A model generated the notes under the pieces. That model was not told the origin of the DNA, did not search any database, and saw nothing but the letters and a program-made list of their open reading frames with translations. A DNA stretch of 64,000 nt from NCBI RefSeq assembly GCF_900143545.1, contig NZ_FREV01000001.1, positions 248,001-312,000 of the forward strand. Reading direction: 5' to 3'. This document shows positions 1 to 7,834 of this stretch, one piece after another (position 1 is the first letter of the stretch; the number at the start of each line of letters is the position of its first letter). Both the position numbers and the translations under genes were made by a program. This stretch comes from Loktanella sp. Alg231-35 (lineage in GTDB: Bacteria > Pseudomonadota > Alphaproteobacteria > Rhodobacterales > Rhodobacteraceae).

Positions 1-304
1 ATAGGAATGGTCGCGAATTAAAGGCATGGAACAGTTCGCGCGAATATGTGGGCAGCCGCTCAGGGTTATACTGCGTCTTAAGGTTTTCCTGCGCACGCTG
101 AAATGTCGCGCTGTCCTGATCTTCCTGCAGGGTCACCAGATCGGCTTGCACCTTGCGCAAGACGTCTTCGGGAAGAAAGTTATCGATACAGATATGGTGG
201 TACGGCTCACCGCCTTGATACTCTTCAGCAAAAGGTGCGGCAGCAGCGCGGGCCGTGTCCACGTCAATGCTCAAGCGTTCGGGATCAATATTGTAAATTG
301 ACAT
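1..304 (-). CDS. 2OG-Fe(II) oxygenase family protein (N-terminal part)
   Basis: Minus-strand frame open from ATG at 304 to the window edge, so only the first 101 residues are visible. It starts MSIYNIDPERLSIDVDTAR and continues with HHICIDNFLPEDVLRKV. That segment is the usual N-terminal strand of 2-oxoglutarate/Fe(II) hydroxylases of the prolyl-4-hydroxylase type. The HxD...H iron ligands would lie beyond the window. It diverges from the membrane-protein gene at 509. Such oxygenases are often found at the border of polysaccharide loci in Rhodobacterales; its substrate cannot be read here. The family call rests on N-terminal resemblance only. Confidence 0.6.
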   Translation of the reverse strand, partial: MSIYNIDPERLSIDVDTARAAAAPFAEEYQGGEPYHHICIDNFLPEDVLRKVQADLVTLQEDQDSATFQRAQENLKTQYNPERLPTYSRELFHAFNSRPFL

Positions 305-508
305 ATCTGGTTCCTGTCGTAATCGTAAAAAGTGGCCAACAAACCATTCTGCGCCTACGATAGCCGAGAGCAGCGCCCCGGAGAGTCGTGTTCACAGAAA
401 TCTGCCAAGACCTAGCTTGACTAATATCACATATCTAGCCCTTACGTACAAATCTCTGTCGGGTGGTTATGCCAACAACACGTCAATTACGGCGAGGACA
501 GAAACAAT

Positions 509-1126
509 ATGGAAGAAACGCAGATAATAGCACACTGCGCATTCCGCAACTGGGATGCGGGTATTGGCGATCCTACCGTTTGGGGGTGGCTGACGGTTGC
601 GATTTATGCACTTGCGGCCATTGTTGCTGGGGTGACGGCCTATCGTGGACCCTTTCCAGACATGTCGCGCACGCGCGAGCAGATATTCTGGGGATGCCTT
701 ACCGTCGGGCTGGCCTTTCTGTCCGTCAATAAACAGCTTGATCTGCAATCACTCATGACCGTCATTGGGCGCTGCTCCGCATTACAGCAAGGCTGGTACG
801 AGGATCGACACACCATTCAAGGGCTTATGATTTTGGGGTTGGGTTTGTTCGTTGTCGCAAGCGGTGTCTTCTTTCTGATCCTTTTGCGAGGCACCTTGCG
901 CCGTTCGGCTCTGCCTGTGCTGGGGGGTGCTTTTGTCAGCGGATTTGTTCTGATCCGCGCGGTCGGGTTTCACAATGTCGATCAGATGCTCGGCATGCGC
1001 CTGCCTGCGGCGCTAGGCTCTGTGAAGGTGAACTTTCTGCTCGAAGCGCCGGGCCCTTTGTTGATTATGTTCACGGGGCTGTGGCTTCTGCGACGTGCAG
1101 CGTGGAAAAGTGAATTTCCAGACTGA
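509..1126 (+). CDS. Hypothetical multi-pass membrane protein of an EPS locus
   Basis: 205 residues with ATG at 509 and a GAGGA ribosome-binding site about 10 bases upstream. Hydrophobic stretches near residues 25-47, 60-78, 105-127, 134-155 and 175-193 suggest four or five membrane helices. I recognise no catalytic motif. It runs in the same direction as the WecG-type glycosyltransferase 65 bp downstream, so it probably belongs to polysaccharide synthesis or export. Proteins of this kind recur in Rhodobacterales EPS loci without known function. I make no functional claim beyond a membrane protein. Confidence 0.75.
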   Translation: MEETQIIAHCAFRNWDAGIGDPTVWGWLTVAIYALAAIVAGVTAYRGPFPDMSRTREQIFWGCLTVGLAFLSVNKQLDLQSLMTVIGRCSALQQGWYEDRHTIQGLMILGLGLFVVASGVFFLILLRGTLRRSALPVLGGAFVSGFVLIRAVGFHNVDQMLGMRLPAALGSVKVNFLLEAPGPLLIMFTGLWLLRRAAWKSEFPD

Positions 1127-1191
1127 CTTTTGCCGTCGGCGCGGGCATAAGCAGCGCGAAGTAAGTTTGATTTCCAAGGTGCATTTGTCGT

Positions 1192-1980
1192 TTGTCTGAA
1201 ACTCCTTCCCCTCTTTTTGTGATTAATATCCGCCAAACCGGGTTCCGGTTGGGCGTGAATGTTGCCGATGCTGACGATCTGCTTGATCTGGCGCGGGTGC
1301 GGCTGCAGAACCATGACGGTTTTGCGCTGGCCACAGTTAACCTCGACCATCTGGAAAAACTGCGCCATCCGGGGCCTTTCACTGATGCTTATGCTGCACA
1401 GGATTTTGTCGTGGCAGATGGCAATCCAATTGTGTGGCTATCACGGCTTGCGGGGCGCCCGGTGTCGCTTGTGCCCGGATCAGACATGGTTTTGCCGATG
1501 GCAGCGGTTGCGGTCGAAACGGACACACCGGTTGCCTTGCTTGGCAGCACGCAAGAGGCCTTGGCCGCGTCCGCCGAAGCGCTCAAGGCTCACGCACCGG
1601 GGTTGAACATTGTTGGCACTTTTGCGCCGCCGTTCCCCTTTGATCCCGGCAGCGCCATGGCGGATGACCTGCTGGATGAAGTCGCGGCGACTGGCGCGCG
1701 GCTGGTCTATCTGGCGCTAGGGGCGCCAAAGCAAGAGATACTTGCCGCAAGGGGCCGGGCACGTGCGCCGCAATTGGGCTTCGTTTCAATTGGGGCCGGG
1801 CTCGACTTTCTTGCAGGCACGCAAACCCGCGCACCCAAATGGGTGCGCAAGCTGGCGATGGAATGGGTCTGGCGGATGCTGACAAACCCGCGCCGGTTGG
1901 CGAAACGCTATGCGCTAAGTGCGGTCATTCTGCCGGGTTTGGCCATTGATGCGCTGCGGCAACGTTGGGGCAAATCCTAG
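1192..1980 (+). CDS. WecG/TagA/CpsF family glycosyltransferase
   Basis: 262 residues, the usual length for this family of N-acetyl-hexosamine transferases, which act on undecaprenyl-linked sugars at the inner face of the membrane. Visible family marks are TVNLDHLEKLR near residue 48, DFVVADGNPIVWLSR (the DG motif) near 80, and LVYLALGAPKQEIL (the GxPxQE motif) near 175, followed by the C-terminal region KWVRKLAMEWVWRM. The start is TTG at 1192, preceded by AAGGTG. The gene ends in a CTAG that also supplies the stop codon of the convergent kinase-like gene. It probably adds the second sugar of the repeat unit. Confidence 0.88.
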   Translation: MSETPSPLFVINIRQTGFRLGVNVADADDLLDLARVRLQNHDGFALATVNLDHLEKLRHPGPFTDAYAAQDFVVADGNPIVWLSRLAGRPVSLVPGSDMVLPMAAVAVETDTPVALLGSTQEALAASAEALKAHAPGLNIVGTFAPPFPFDPGSAMADDLLDEVAATGARLVYLALGAPKQEILAARGRARAPQLGFVSIGAGLDFLAGTQTRAPKWVRKLAMEWVWRMLTNPRRLAKRYALSAVILPGLAIDALRQRWGKS

Positions 1981-2777
1981 CTGGTTTCGGGATATCTGCA
2001 TTTATTCAGCACGACGCCCAGTAGATTGGTGCGCGTTTCCAGTTCCTGCTTGCAGCGGCCAATCTCATCAAGCGTTGAGGCCTCAGCGGCCCCAATCAAC
2101 AGGGTCGCATCAACCTGATCGATGAACGCCATTGTGTCATCGGCAACCAGCACCGGCGGCATGTCGAACAGCATAACATCCGGCTGGTATTGCGCTTCGA
2201 TCGCGTCAATCACATGGGCCGCTTTTGTGCCATGCAACAGTTCTGCTGAATTGGGGGTATCTTTGCTGGCGGCGACGGCAAGGCTGGCCTTGTACCGTTT
2301 GATATGGTCGCGAGGCTGTGCGGTGCCCGACAGAACCTTGGCAAAGTTAGTGCCGTCGTCCAATTGCAGCATCCGGGCTATGGAAGGTGTGCGAAAATCA
2401 AGCTCAATCACCATGACGCGCAGATCGGTTTGCCGGGCCAGACTGAAGGCAAGGTTCAAGACAACCGTCGATTTGCCGCAATCAGTACCGGGCGAGGTGA
2501 ATGCGACCCTGCGCCAGTTCTTGCTGCGCATCTCATGCAGAAGTTTCGTGCGCATGACGTCAAAAGGTGTTGCATGCGGGTTGGCTTCCAGCGTCATGAT
2601 CCGGTTGCGCCTGAGCGACTTGGGGTTCACGTCAAATTGCGGCAGGCTGATCCAATCGTCTGTTACTGTTCCATCGACAGGGCTTGCACCCCCGGTGCCA
2701 GCCTGACCTTGGCGCTGCGTTCCGGCAGATTGGCGTTCGTGGCGTGCTTTTTCGATAGCCTCGCGAATACGTTCCAT
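1977..2777 (-). CDS. CpsD/CapB-type tyrosine-protein kinase-like ATPase
   Basis: 266 residues resembling the cytoplasmic domain of bacterial tyrosine autokinases (Wzc/CpsD), which with a Wzz-type partner control polysaccharide chain length and export. A P-loop lies at residues 94-104 (TSPGTDCGKST, Lys102), Walker A' at VMVIELDFRTP (Asp127) and Walker B at VMLFDMPP (about 201-208). Two features are odd: the position that is normally Ala/Gly in the P-loop is Pro96, and the C-terminus has only one tyrosine (Tyr262) instead of the usual cluster. It follows the Wzz gene by 3 bp. It may be an ATPase partner without classical tyrosine-tail phosphorylation. Confidence 0.85.
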   Translation of the reverse strand: MERIREAIEKARHERQSAGTQRQGQAGTGGASPVDGTVTDDWISLPQFDVNPKSLRRNRIMTLEANPHATPFDVMRTKLLHEMRSKNWRRVAFTSPGTDCGKSTVVLNLAFSLARQTDLRVMVIELDFRTPSIARMLQLDDGTNFAKVLSGTAQPRDHIKRYKASLAVAASKDTPNSAELLHGTKAAHVIDAIEAQYQPDVMLFDMPPVLVADDTMAFIDQVDATLLIGAAEASTLDEIGRCKQELETRTNLLGVVLNKCRYPETS

Positions 2778-2780
2778 GTG

Positions 2781-4307
2781 TTACGCCCCCACCATGCTGC
2801 TTATGCGTTCGATCACTGTCTCCAATGGCATGATCTGCGTATGCACCAGGTACAACAGTGCCGGCACGCCGATTGCCGCCGCGATGATCGAGAAGGCAAT
2901 CTTGAGATATCGCACCAGCGTCTGACGCGGCGTGGTCAGATATGGCAATGTCGCAAAAGGTTTTGCGCCAAAGGCATTGGTCACTTCAACCGGTCGTCTG
3001 ATACCTTGATTGAGTAACACCATCAGGAAAACCAGCGCCGCACCAGCTGCGGCACCGGCCATGACGCTGCCAGCGACGATCAGTTTGCGGTTGGGTGCAA
3101 AGGGTGTTTCCGGGACGCTCGCCTCTTCGATCACAACGATGCGCTGCCCTTTTGACAGCGCCTCGATCCGGTCGCCGGTGCGTGCTTCGGCCAAAGCGAC
3201 GGTTGCCTGATCAAACTGCTCGCTGATGTTGTCGTAATCTCGCTGCAGCGTGCCTAAGGTGATCGCGTTTTCCGGTGTCGCGTCGATGGCGTCGATCAGC
3301 TTGTCCATCTCTTCTTCTATCTGGCTTTTCTGTTCAGCAAGAAAAGAGATTTGCCCGTCGATATCGGAAATCTGCAAGGAATAAGCGGTCAGCAATCCGT
3401 TGCCTTGCACACCACGTCCAGTCTGAGCATTTACGCGCTCTTGCAGGGATTCAACCTGCGTGCGCAGCTGGATGACGCGTGGGCTTTCGGGGGAATAGAT
3501 CACAAGCGCTGCGGCAAGATCACCTTGAAGCTCACGCAACTGCCGTTGTTCGGGTGACATGCTTGCTTCGCTCAGATCAATCCGCCCGGTTTGCTCAAAA
3601 AGCTCTGTCAGGCGGGCCCGCCGGTCGCTCAGAGATGAAAACTCGCGATTGATCTGCGACACGCGTTCCTGAAGGGCGGTCAGGCGGGTTCGCTGAAACT
3701 CGACGCTTTCGGGCAGGGCATTGCGGTTCTTGAGCTGAAATTCCAGAACCCGGGCGCCCTGTTCGGCCAATTCAGTGTTCAGGCGGGCCACTTCTTGTTC
3801 GAAGAATTCAAGTGTTTGCCCAGATGCTTCTGTCCGAATTTCTACGTTCTGTTCAAGAATTTGGTTCAGGATGGCATTGGTGACATCGGCCGAAATCTTG
3901 CCAGACGAAGCCTCAAACGTGATCAGAACCAGGCCTGTGCCATCACGGGTCACAGGCACACCAATCTGAACCCGCTCTGTCATATCTTCGACGATTTCTT
4001 CGCCGGTCATTTCCGTGATGTCTTCATAGACATTATGTTCACGCGCCGTTTCCAGTAGGTTTGAACGGGTCAGAACCCGCTGCCGGACCGCGCCCAACAG
4101 CTCGGTCGAGCCTGCGCGAACGGTCGAGGCAGCCAGATCATCGGGGATCGTCGGAGACTCGACCAGCAGGCGTGCTTCGGCGCGGTAGACTTTTGGCAAT
4201 GTCACGGCGAGGTAGCTGCCCGCGGCCGCGATGCAGACCAACACCAGCAAGAAATAGTGCAGGCGCCGCAGGAACAGGGAAATGAAGAATTTGATGTCGG
4301 CGATCAT
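2781..4307 (-). CDS. Wzz/GumC-type polysaccharide chain-length determinant
   Basis: 508 residues. A first membrane helix lies near 15-35, then a Wzz periplasmic domain, then a long glutamine/glutamate-rich coiled-coil region (about 160-370) containing the EARTGDRIEALSKGQRI segment. The typical exit motif VPETPFAPNRK (about 405-415) precedes a second helix near 418-443. A third hydrophobic segment sits near 468-488. This architecture is that of inner-membrane polysaccharide co-polymerases with a separate kinase. Here the kinase is the next gene downstream. The start ATG overlaps the stop of the ExeA-like gene by 4 bases (ATGA), so the two are coupled. Confidence 0.9.
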   Translation of the reverse strand: MIADIKFFISLFLRRLHYFLLVLVCIAAAGSYLAVTLPKVYRAEARLLVESPTIPDDLAASTVRAGSTELLGAVRQRVLTRSNLLETAREHNVYEDITEMTGEEIVEDMTERVQIGVPVTRDGTGLVLITFEASSGKISADVTNAILNQILEQNVEIRTEASGQTLEFFEQEVARLNTELAEQGARVLEFQLKNRNALPESVEFQRTRLTALQERVSQINREFSSLSDRRARLTELFEQTGRIDLSEASMSPEQRQLRELQGDLAAALVIYSPESPRVIQLRTQVESLQERVNAQTGRGVQGNGLLTAYSLQISDIDGQISFLAEQKSQIEEEMDKLIDAIDATPENAITLGTLQRDYDNISEQFDQATVALAEARTGDRIEALSKGQRIVVIEEASVPETPFAPNRKLIVAGSVMAGAAAGAALVFLMVLLNQGIRRPVEVTNAFGAKPFATLPYLTTPRQTLVRYLKIAFSIIAAAIGVPALLYLVHTQIMPLETVIERISSMVGA

Positions 4308-5167
4308 TTCGTAACACTCTCTTCAGGCTCTTGCGCGGTACGACCAAAGAAGGTCCCATCATCCAGCACGACCTGCACTGTCTTTGCCGTTACGCTTTGC
4401 GCCCCGGCGGTATAGGCATACACCATCGCCAAATCACAAAGCTGATTGACCAGACGCGGCACGCCGCCTGTTGCCTGATAAACTGATGCGGCGGCGGCTT
4501 TGTTGAACAGCACTTTGTTCGCGCCGGCGATCTTCATACGGTGACGAATATATTCATAGACGGTCGCCGCATCCATATGTTTGAGGTGGAAACTGGACGA
4601 CACCCGCTGTGCAAATTGGCGCATTTCGGGCTTGCGCACCATGTCCTGAAGCTCTGGTTGCCCGATCAGGATCAGTTGCAGCAATTCGTCCTTGTTGGAG
4701 TTGATGTTGGTGAACATGCGCAGTTCTTCAAGCGACTCGTTTGTCATGTTCTGTGCTTCATCGAAGATCAGGACAACGCGTTGGCCACGGGCGTATTCCG
4801 CGATCAGGAATTCCTGAAACGCTGCAAACAGCTCTACATACCCGGCGCCCGGCTCCGGCTTTTGGTTCAGCGCCATAAGCACCCAATGCAAAAGCTCGCC
4901 CCGGTCGCCATGTGCGTTCGAGATGAGGCCGACCGTCAGGTCTTCGTCGAGGTTCTGCATCAGTTGCTGCAGCAAGGTCGTCTTGCCTGCGCCAACTTCG
5001 CCGGTAATCAGGGTGATAGGTGCGCGGGTCAGTAAACCATATTCCAGCATTGCATACGCGCGCGTATGTTGCGCGGTCCAATAAAGGAAGCTCGGGTCAG
5101 GGAGCACCGAAAACGGCCGCTCTGTCAGGCCGAAGTGCTCTGTGTATAGGTCAAATTTCTTGTTCAT
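4304..5167 (-). CDS. ExeA-like AAA ATPase of a polysaccharide locus
   Basis: 287 residues. The N-terminus YTEHFGLTERPFSVLPDPSF is the hallmark of ExeA/GspA-like ATPases. Walker A is GEVGAGKTTLLQQL (about 56-69) and Walker B is VVLIFDEAQNM (about 131-141). The C-terminal GGVPRLVNQLCDLAM is the conserved lid region. In exosortase-linked EPS loci an ATPase of this type accompanies Wzz and the tyrosine kinase, in this same order. No exosortase gene is inside the window. First gene of the minus-strand trio; its promoter should be in the 545 bp gap before it. Confidence 0.87.
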   Translation of the reverse strand: MNKKFDLYTEHFGLTERPFSVLPDPSFLYWTAQHTRAYAMLEYGLLTRAPITLITGEVGAGKTTLLQQLMQNLDEDLTVGLISNAHGDRGELLHWVLMALNQKPEPGAGYVELFAAFQEFLIAEYARGQRVVLIFDEAQNMTNESLEELRMFTNINSNKDELLQLILIGQPELQDMVRKPEMRQFAQRVSSSFHLKHMDAATVYEYIRHRMKIAGANKVLFNKAAAASVYQATGGVPRLVNQLCDLAMVYAYTAGAQSVTAKTVQVVLDDGTFFGRTAQEPEESVTK

Positions 5168-5712
5168 TGGTCGGAATGCTCAGGTTTCGATCCATCTTAA
5201 TATGCTTTTCTAAAATGACGTAGCTTAAAGCGGTTTGTCTGGCTTTTGGCCATAACGATTTTGCTTACTTGCCAACATCGAAAGCCCTGTTGGGCAGCCG
5301 TTTTGCATATCAAGATAGGGCTTCATACCGACGCGGTTTCCTCATTAACTCAGCCAACACGCCCGCTTGATACTTGCGGGTGCCAAGGCGACACAACTCG
5401 TACAGGTGTTCTTAGCAGGTTGTACCAAACCTAGCGTGAACGTCACATTTCGCCCTTTGACCTTAAAGGGATTCTTTGGTGAACAACAGGGCTACTCTGT
5501 GTTGGTGCGTTGCCAATCGCACCAGAGAACGTGAACCTCTTGAAGGCCGCAGTTGGACTGCGACGCAGTGACCCATATGTTCGCCCGAAAAGCGGTGGAG
5601 ACTCAAACCGACCTGTGCCAACATCCCGGTGATTCATTCAGAGTGATCTCTATTTTATGTACTTCTACATTCGGGCAAATCTTCATCTTCTGGCGCTGAA
5701 GAGGGGGCGGTT
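5168..5712. other. Intergenic region between divergent ExeA-like and DegT genes
   Basis: 545 bases with no convincing gene. It should hold divergent promoters for the ATPase-Wzz-kinase trio and for the aminotransferase. The only clear structure is a short inverted repeat CCCTTT-N6-AAAGGG at 5453-5470. The last bases (GAGGGGG at 5701-5707) are the ribosome-binding site for the TTG start at 5713. No repeat array or RNA gene was recognised. Confidence 0.6.
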
Positions 5713-6828
5713 TTGAAACCGGACCCCATATATGTCGCACGGCCAAGGCTGCCAGAACTGTCGGATATGATGCCGCTGCTGGAAGAGATTTGGGGCAGCC
5801 GTATCCTGACCAACCGGGGGCCGGTGCTGCAAAGATTTGAAACGGCGCTTAGTAAATATCTGGGGGTGGAGCATCTTTCCGTTGTGTCCAACGCCACGCA
5901 GGGAACGGTCCTTGCTATGCGGCAGGCGGGCATAACGTCCGGTGAAGTGATCACGACGCCGTTTTCCTTTGTGGCGACGGCGCATGCCATCCGGTTATCC
6001 GGTGCAACGCCTGTCTTTGCCGATATTGATCCTGAAACGCTCAATCTCGATCCTGCACAGGTCGAGGCAAAGATAACGCCCCAAACCCGTGCCATCTTAC
6101 CGGTGCATACATTTGGTATACCCTGCGATGTTGACGGGTTGGCAGAGGTCGCCGCCCGCCACGGGATAGCGTTGATACATGATGCGGCACATGCCTTTGG
6201 GGTGCGCCGCGATGGGCAATCGATTCTGCGGCATGGTGATATGTCCGTGCTTAGCTTCCACGCCACAAAGGTGTTCAATACCTTCGAGGGTGGCGCTGTA
6301 ATCGTGCAGGATCGGGATACAAAACTCGCCATTGATCGGCTTGCCAACTTTGGCTTTGCGGATGCGGTGTCGGTTGATGACATCGGCACCAATGCCAAGA
6401 TGAACGAATTCAACGCTGCTGTGGGTCTTGCGCAGCTTTGCGGGTTTGATGATGTGCTGGCCGCGCGACACGTGGTTGCCGGGCGTTATTCGGCGCGACT
6501 TGAAGGTGTTGCCGGATTGCGTTGTGTTTGCCCAACAGGTGTTGCGGGGCATAATTCTTACGCCTTTCCCATCCTGATTGGCCCCGATTACCACATTGAC
6601 CGGGATGCTCTTTTTGCTCGGTTGGAGGATGCGAATGTCTTTGCGCGTCGCTATTTCTACCCGCTGATTTCTGATCTGGCGCCGTACAGCGATCTGCCTT
6701 CCGCGGCGCCCGACCTTTTGCCGGTCGCAAGCAAGGCGGCGGAACAGGTTTTATGTTTGCCGCTTTACCACGATCTTGACGAAGCCGCACAGAATAGAGT
6801 CATTGATGTGATCCTGGCGGGCAGTTGA
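5713..6828 (+). CDS. DegT/DnrJ/EryC1/StrS family PLP-dependent sugar aminotransferase
   Basis: 371 residues, full length for the family, which transfers an amino group to nucleotide-linked keto sugars. Visible are SNATQGTVLAMRQAG (cofactor phosphate region), TPFSFVATAHAIRLSGATP, VHTFGIPCDVDGL, IHDAAHAFG (the Asp that contacts the PLP nitrogen) and SFHATKVFNTFEGG with the Schiff-base lysine at Lys186. The start is TTG at 5713 behind GAGGGGG. It converges on the YdcF-like gene with only 7 bp between stops. It probably supplies an amino sugar for the polysaccharide; the substrate cannot be read. Confidence 0.9.
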   Translation: MKPDPIYVARPRLPELSDMMPLLEEIWGSRILTNRGPVLQRFETALSKYLGVEHLSVVSNATQGTVLAMRQAGITSGEVITTPFSFVATAHAIRLSGATPVFADIDPETLNLDPAQVEAKITPQTRAILPVHTFGIPCDVDGLAEVAARHGIALIHDAAHAFGVRRDGQSILRHGDMSVLSFHATKVFNTFEGGAVIVQDRDTKLAIDRLANFGFADAVSVDDIGTNAKMNEFNAAVGLAQLCGFDDVLAARHVVAGRYSARLEGVAGLRCVCPTGVAGHNSYAFPILIGPDYHIDRDALFARLEDANVFARRYFYPLISDLAPYSDLPSAAPDLLPVASKAAEQVLCLPLYHDLDEAAQNRVIDVILAGS

Positions 6829-6835
6829 AGCGGCG

Positions 6836-7636
6836 TTAATCGGGGCCCGGAAATAATGTATCGAGCTTGCCGGTGAAGTAATAAAAGGCAAGACCGCGCC
6901 ATTCATGAACGGCGGTGTCGGTGAGCTGTAGCCCTGAAACGAAGTGCTGTGTGCTCAGCGGTTCGAAGGGTGGAAACCATTTGAAATCGACAGGGTAAGG
7001 TATGGGGTCAAATCCCAGACGCCGGTAGGTACCAATGAGGCGGGGCATGCGGTGTGACGGTGTGATCACCCACCAGACCTCATCACGATCCGCGCCAACC
7101 AGTGCCAGTGTATTCTGCGCCCGTGCGGCGGTTGTGGGCGCGTCCGGGTCTATCATGATCCGGCCGCCGTCAACGCCAAACGCAAGCAGGATGCGACGCA
7201 TGCCATCGGTACCACGCAAAGGGGCGGCGGGATCATTTGTGCCGTTACCGCCTGTCAGAATGATGCGCGCCTCTGGATAACGCATGGCCAAAAGTGCCGC
7301 CGTGGGAACCGCTTCGCCACCCTCTTCAAGCTCCATCAACGATCCGTAGTGGTTGGCGTGACGCTCGCTAAGCCCTGCACCTAGCACAATGATCCCAAAG
7401 GGCGGCGGGGCCTGTTCCAGATCAACGGGCGCGAAGCGCGTCTCAAGCGGGGCAATCAAAAGGTGACTAATGCTGGTCCCGCCAAAGACCAAAAAGCCGG
7501 TCAAACTGACGCTAAGGCTGGTGATTGCTGTGCGACGCCAGCGCAGAAGCAACGCAATAAGGGCAATGCAGGCAAGAAGCAGAAAGAGTGTCGAAGGTGT
7601 GGTAAGAGTGTCCAGCGTGTCTTTGATAAGGGGCAT
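6836..7636 (-). CDS. YdcF/ElyC-like (DUF218) membrane-anchored protein
   Basis: 266 residues. Two N-terminal hydrophobic segments (about 14-30 and 35-58) are followed by the DUF218 fold: GIIVLGAGLSER, ARIILTGGNGTND, APTTAARAQNTLAL and WWVITPSHRMPRLIGTYRR. ElyC-type relatives act in envelope polysaccharide and lipid-carrier homeostasis. It sits divergent to the PKS operon and convergent to the aminotransferase. The start is ATG at 7636 with only a weak ribosome-binding site. The exact reaction of this family is not established, so I claim only a family and an envelope location. Confidence 0.82.
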   Translation of the reverse strand: MPLIKDTLDTLTTPSTLFLLLACIALIALLLRWRRTAITSLSVSLTGFLVFGGTSISHLLIAPLETRFAPVDLEQAPPPFGIIVLGAGLSERHANHYGSLMELEEGGEAVPTAALLAMRYPEARIILTGGNGTNDPAAPLRGTDGMRRILLAFGVDGGRIMIDPDAPTTAARAQNTLALVGADRDEVWWVITPSHRMPRLIGTYRRLGFDPIPYPVDFKWFPPFEPLSTQHFVSGLQLTDTAVHEWRGLAFYYFTGKLDTLFPGPD

Positions 7637-7711
7637 ATGCGATCTGACTTCAGCTCTTTCGATTGATGAAACTATAGCAAGTTATTGAAGTCTCACCATT
7701 ACCTGTAAGGT

Positions 7712-7738
7712 GGTCAGGGTTTCCTGACCCTGCTTTTT
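7712..7738 (+). terminator. Terminator-like hairpin upstream of the PKS gene
   Basis: A perfect 7-bp stem GGTCAGG/CCTGACC with a GTTT loop (7712-7729) is followed four bases later by a run of five T (7734-7738). It points toward the PKS gene and lies about 100 bases before its start. It could be a leader attenuator for the biosynthetic operon, or stop transcription entering from upstream. No plus-strand gene ends nearby that would need it. Confidence 0.5.
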
Positions 7739-7808
7739 GCATAACATTGCCTTTATCATGAACGGAAAATGACATAGCTTTGTGCTTGGTTCCGAGTATT
7801 CCGATGAC

Positions 7809-7820
7809 GTTATTAATAAC
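7809..7820. promoter_or_regulatory. 12-bp palindrome just before the PKS start
   Basis: GTTATTAATAAC is a perfect palindrome ending 14 bases before the ATG at 7835. Its A+T-rich core is unlike the flanking GC-rich coding DNA. It could be an operator or part of a -10 region. No regulator gene for this operon is visible in the window. Confidence 0.35.
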
Positions 7821-7834
7821 ATGTGGTTGATATA

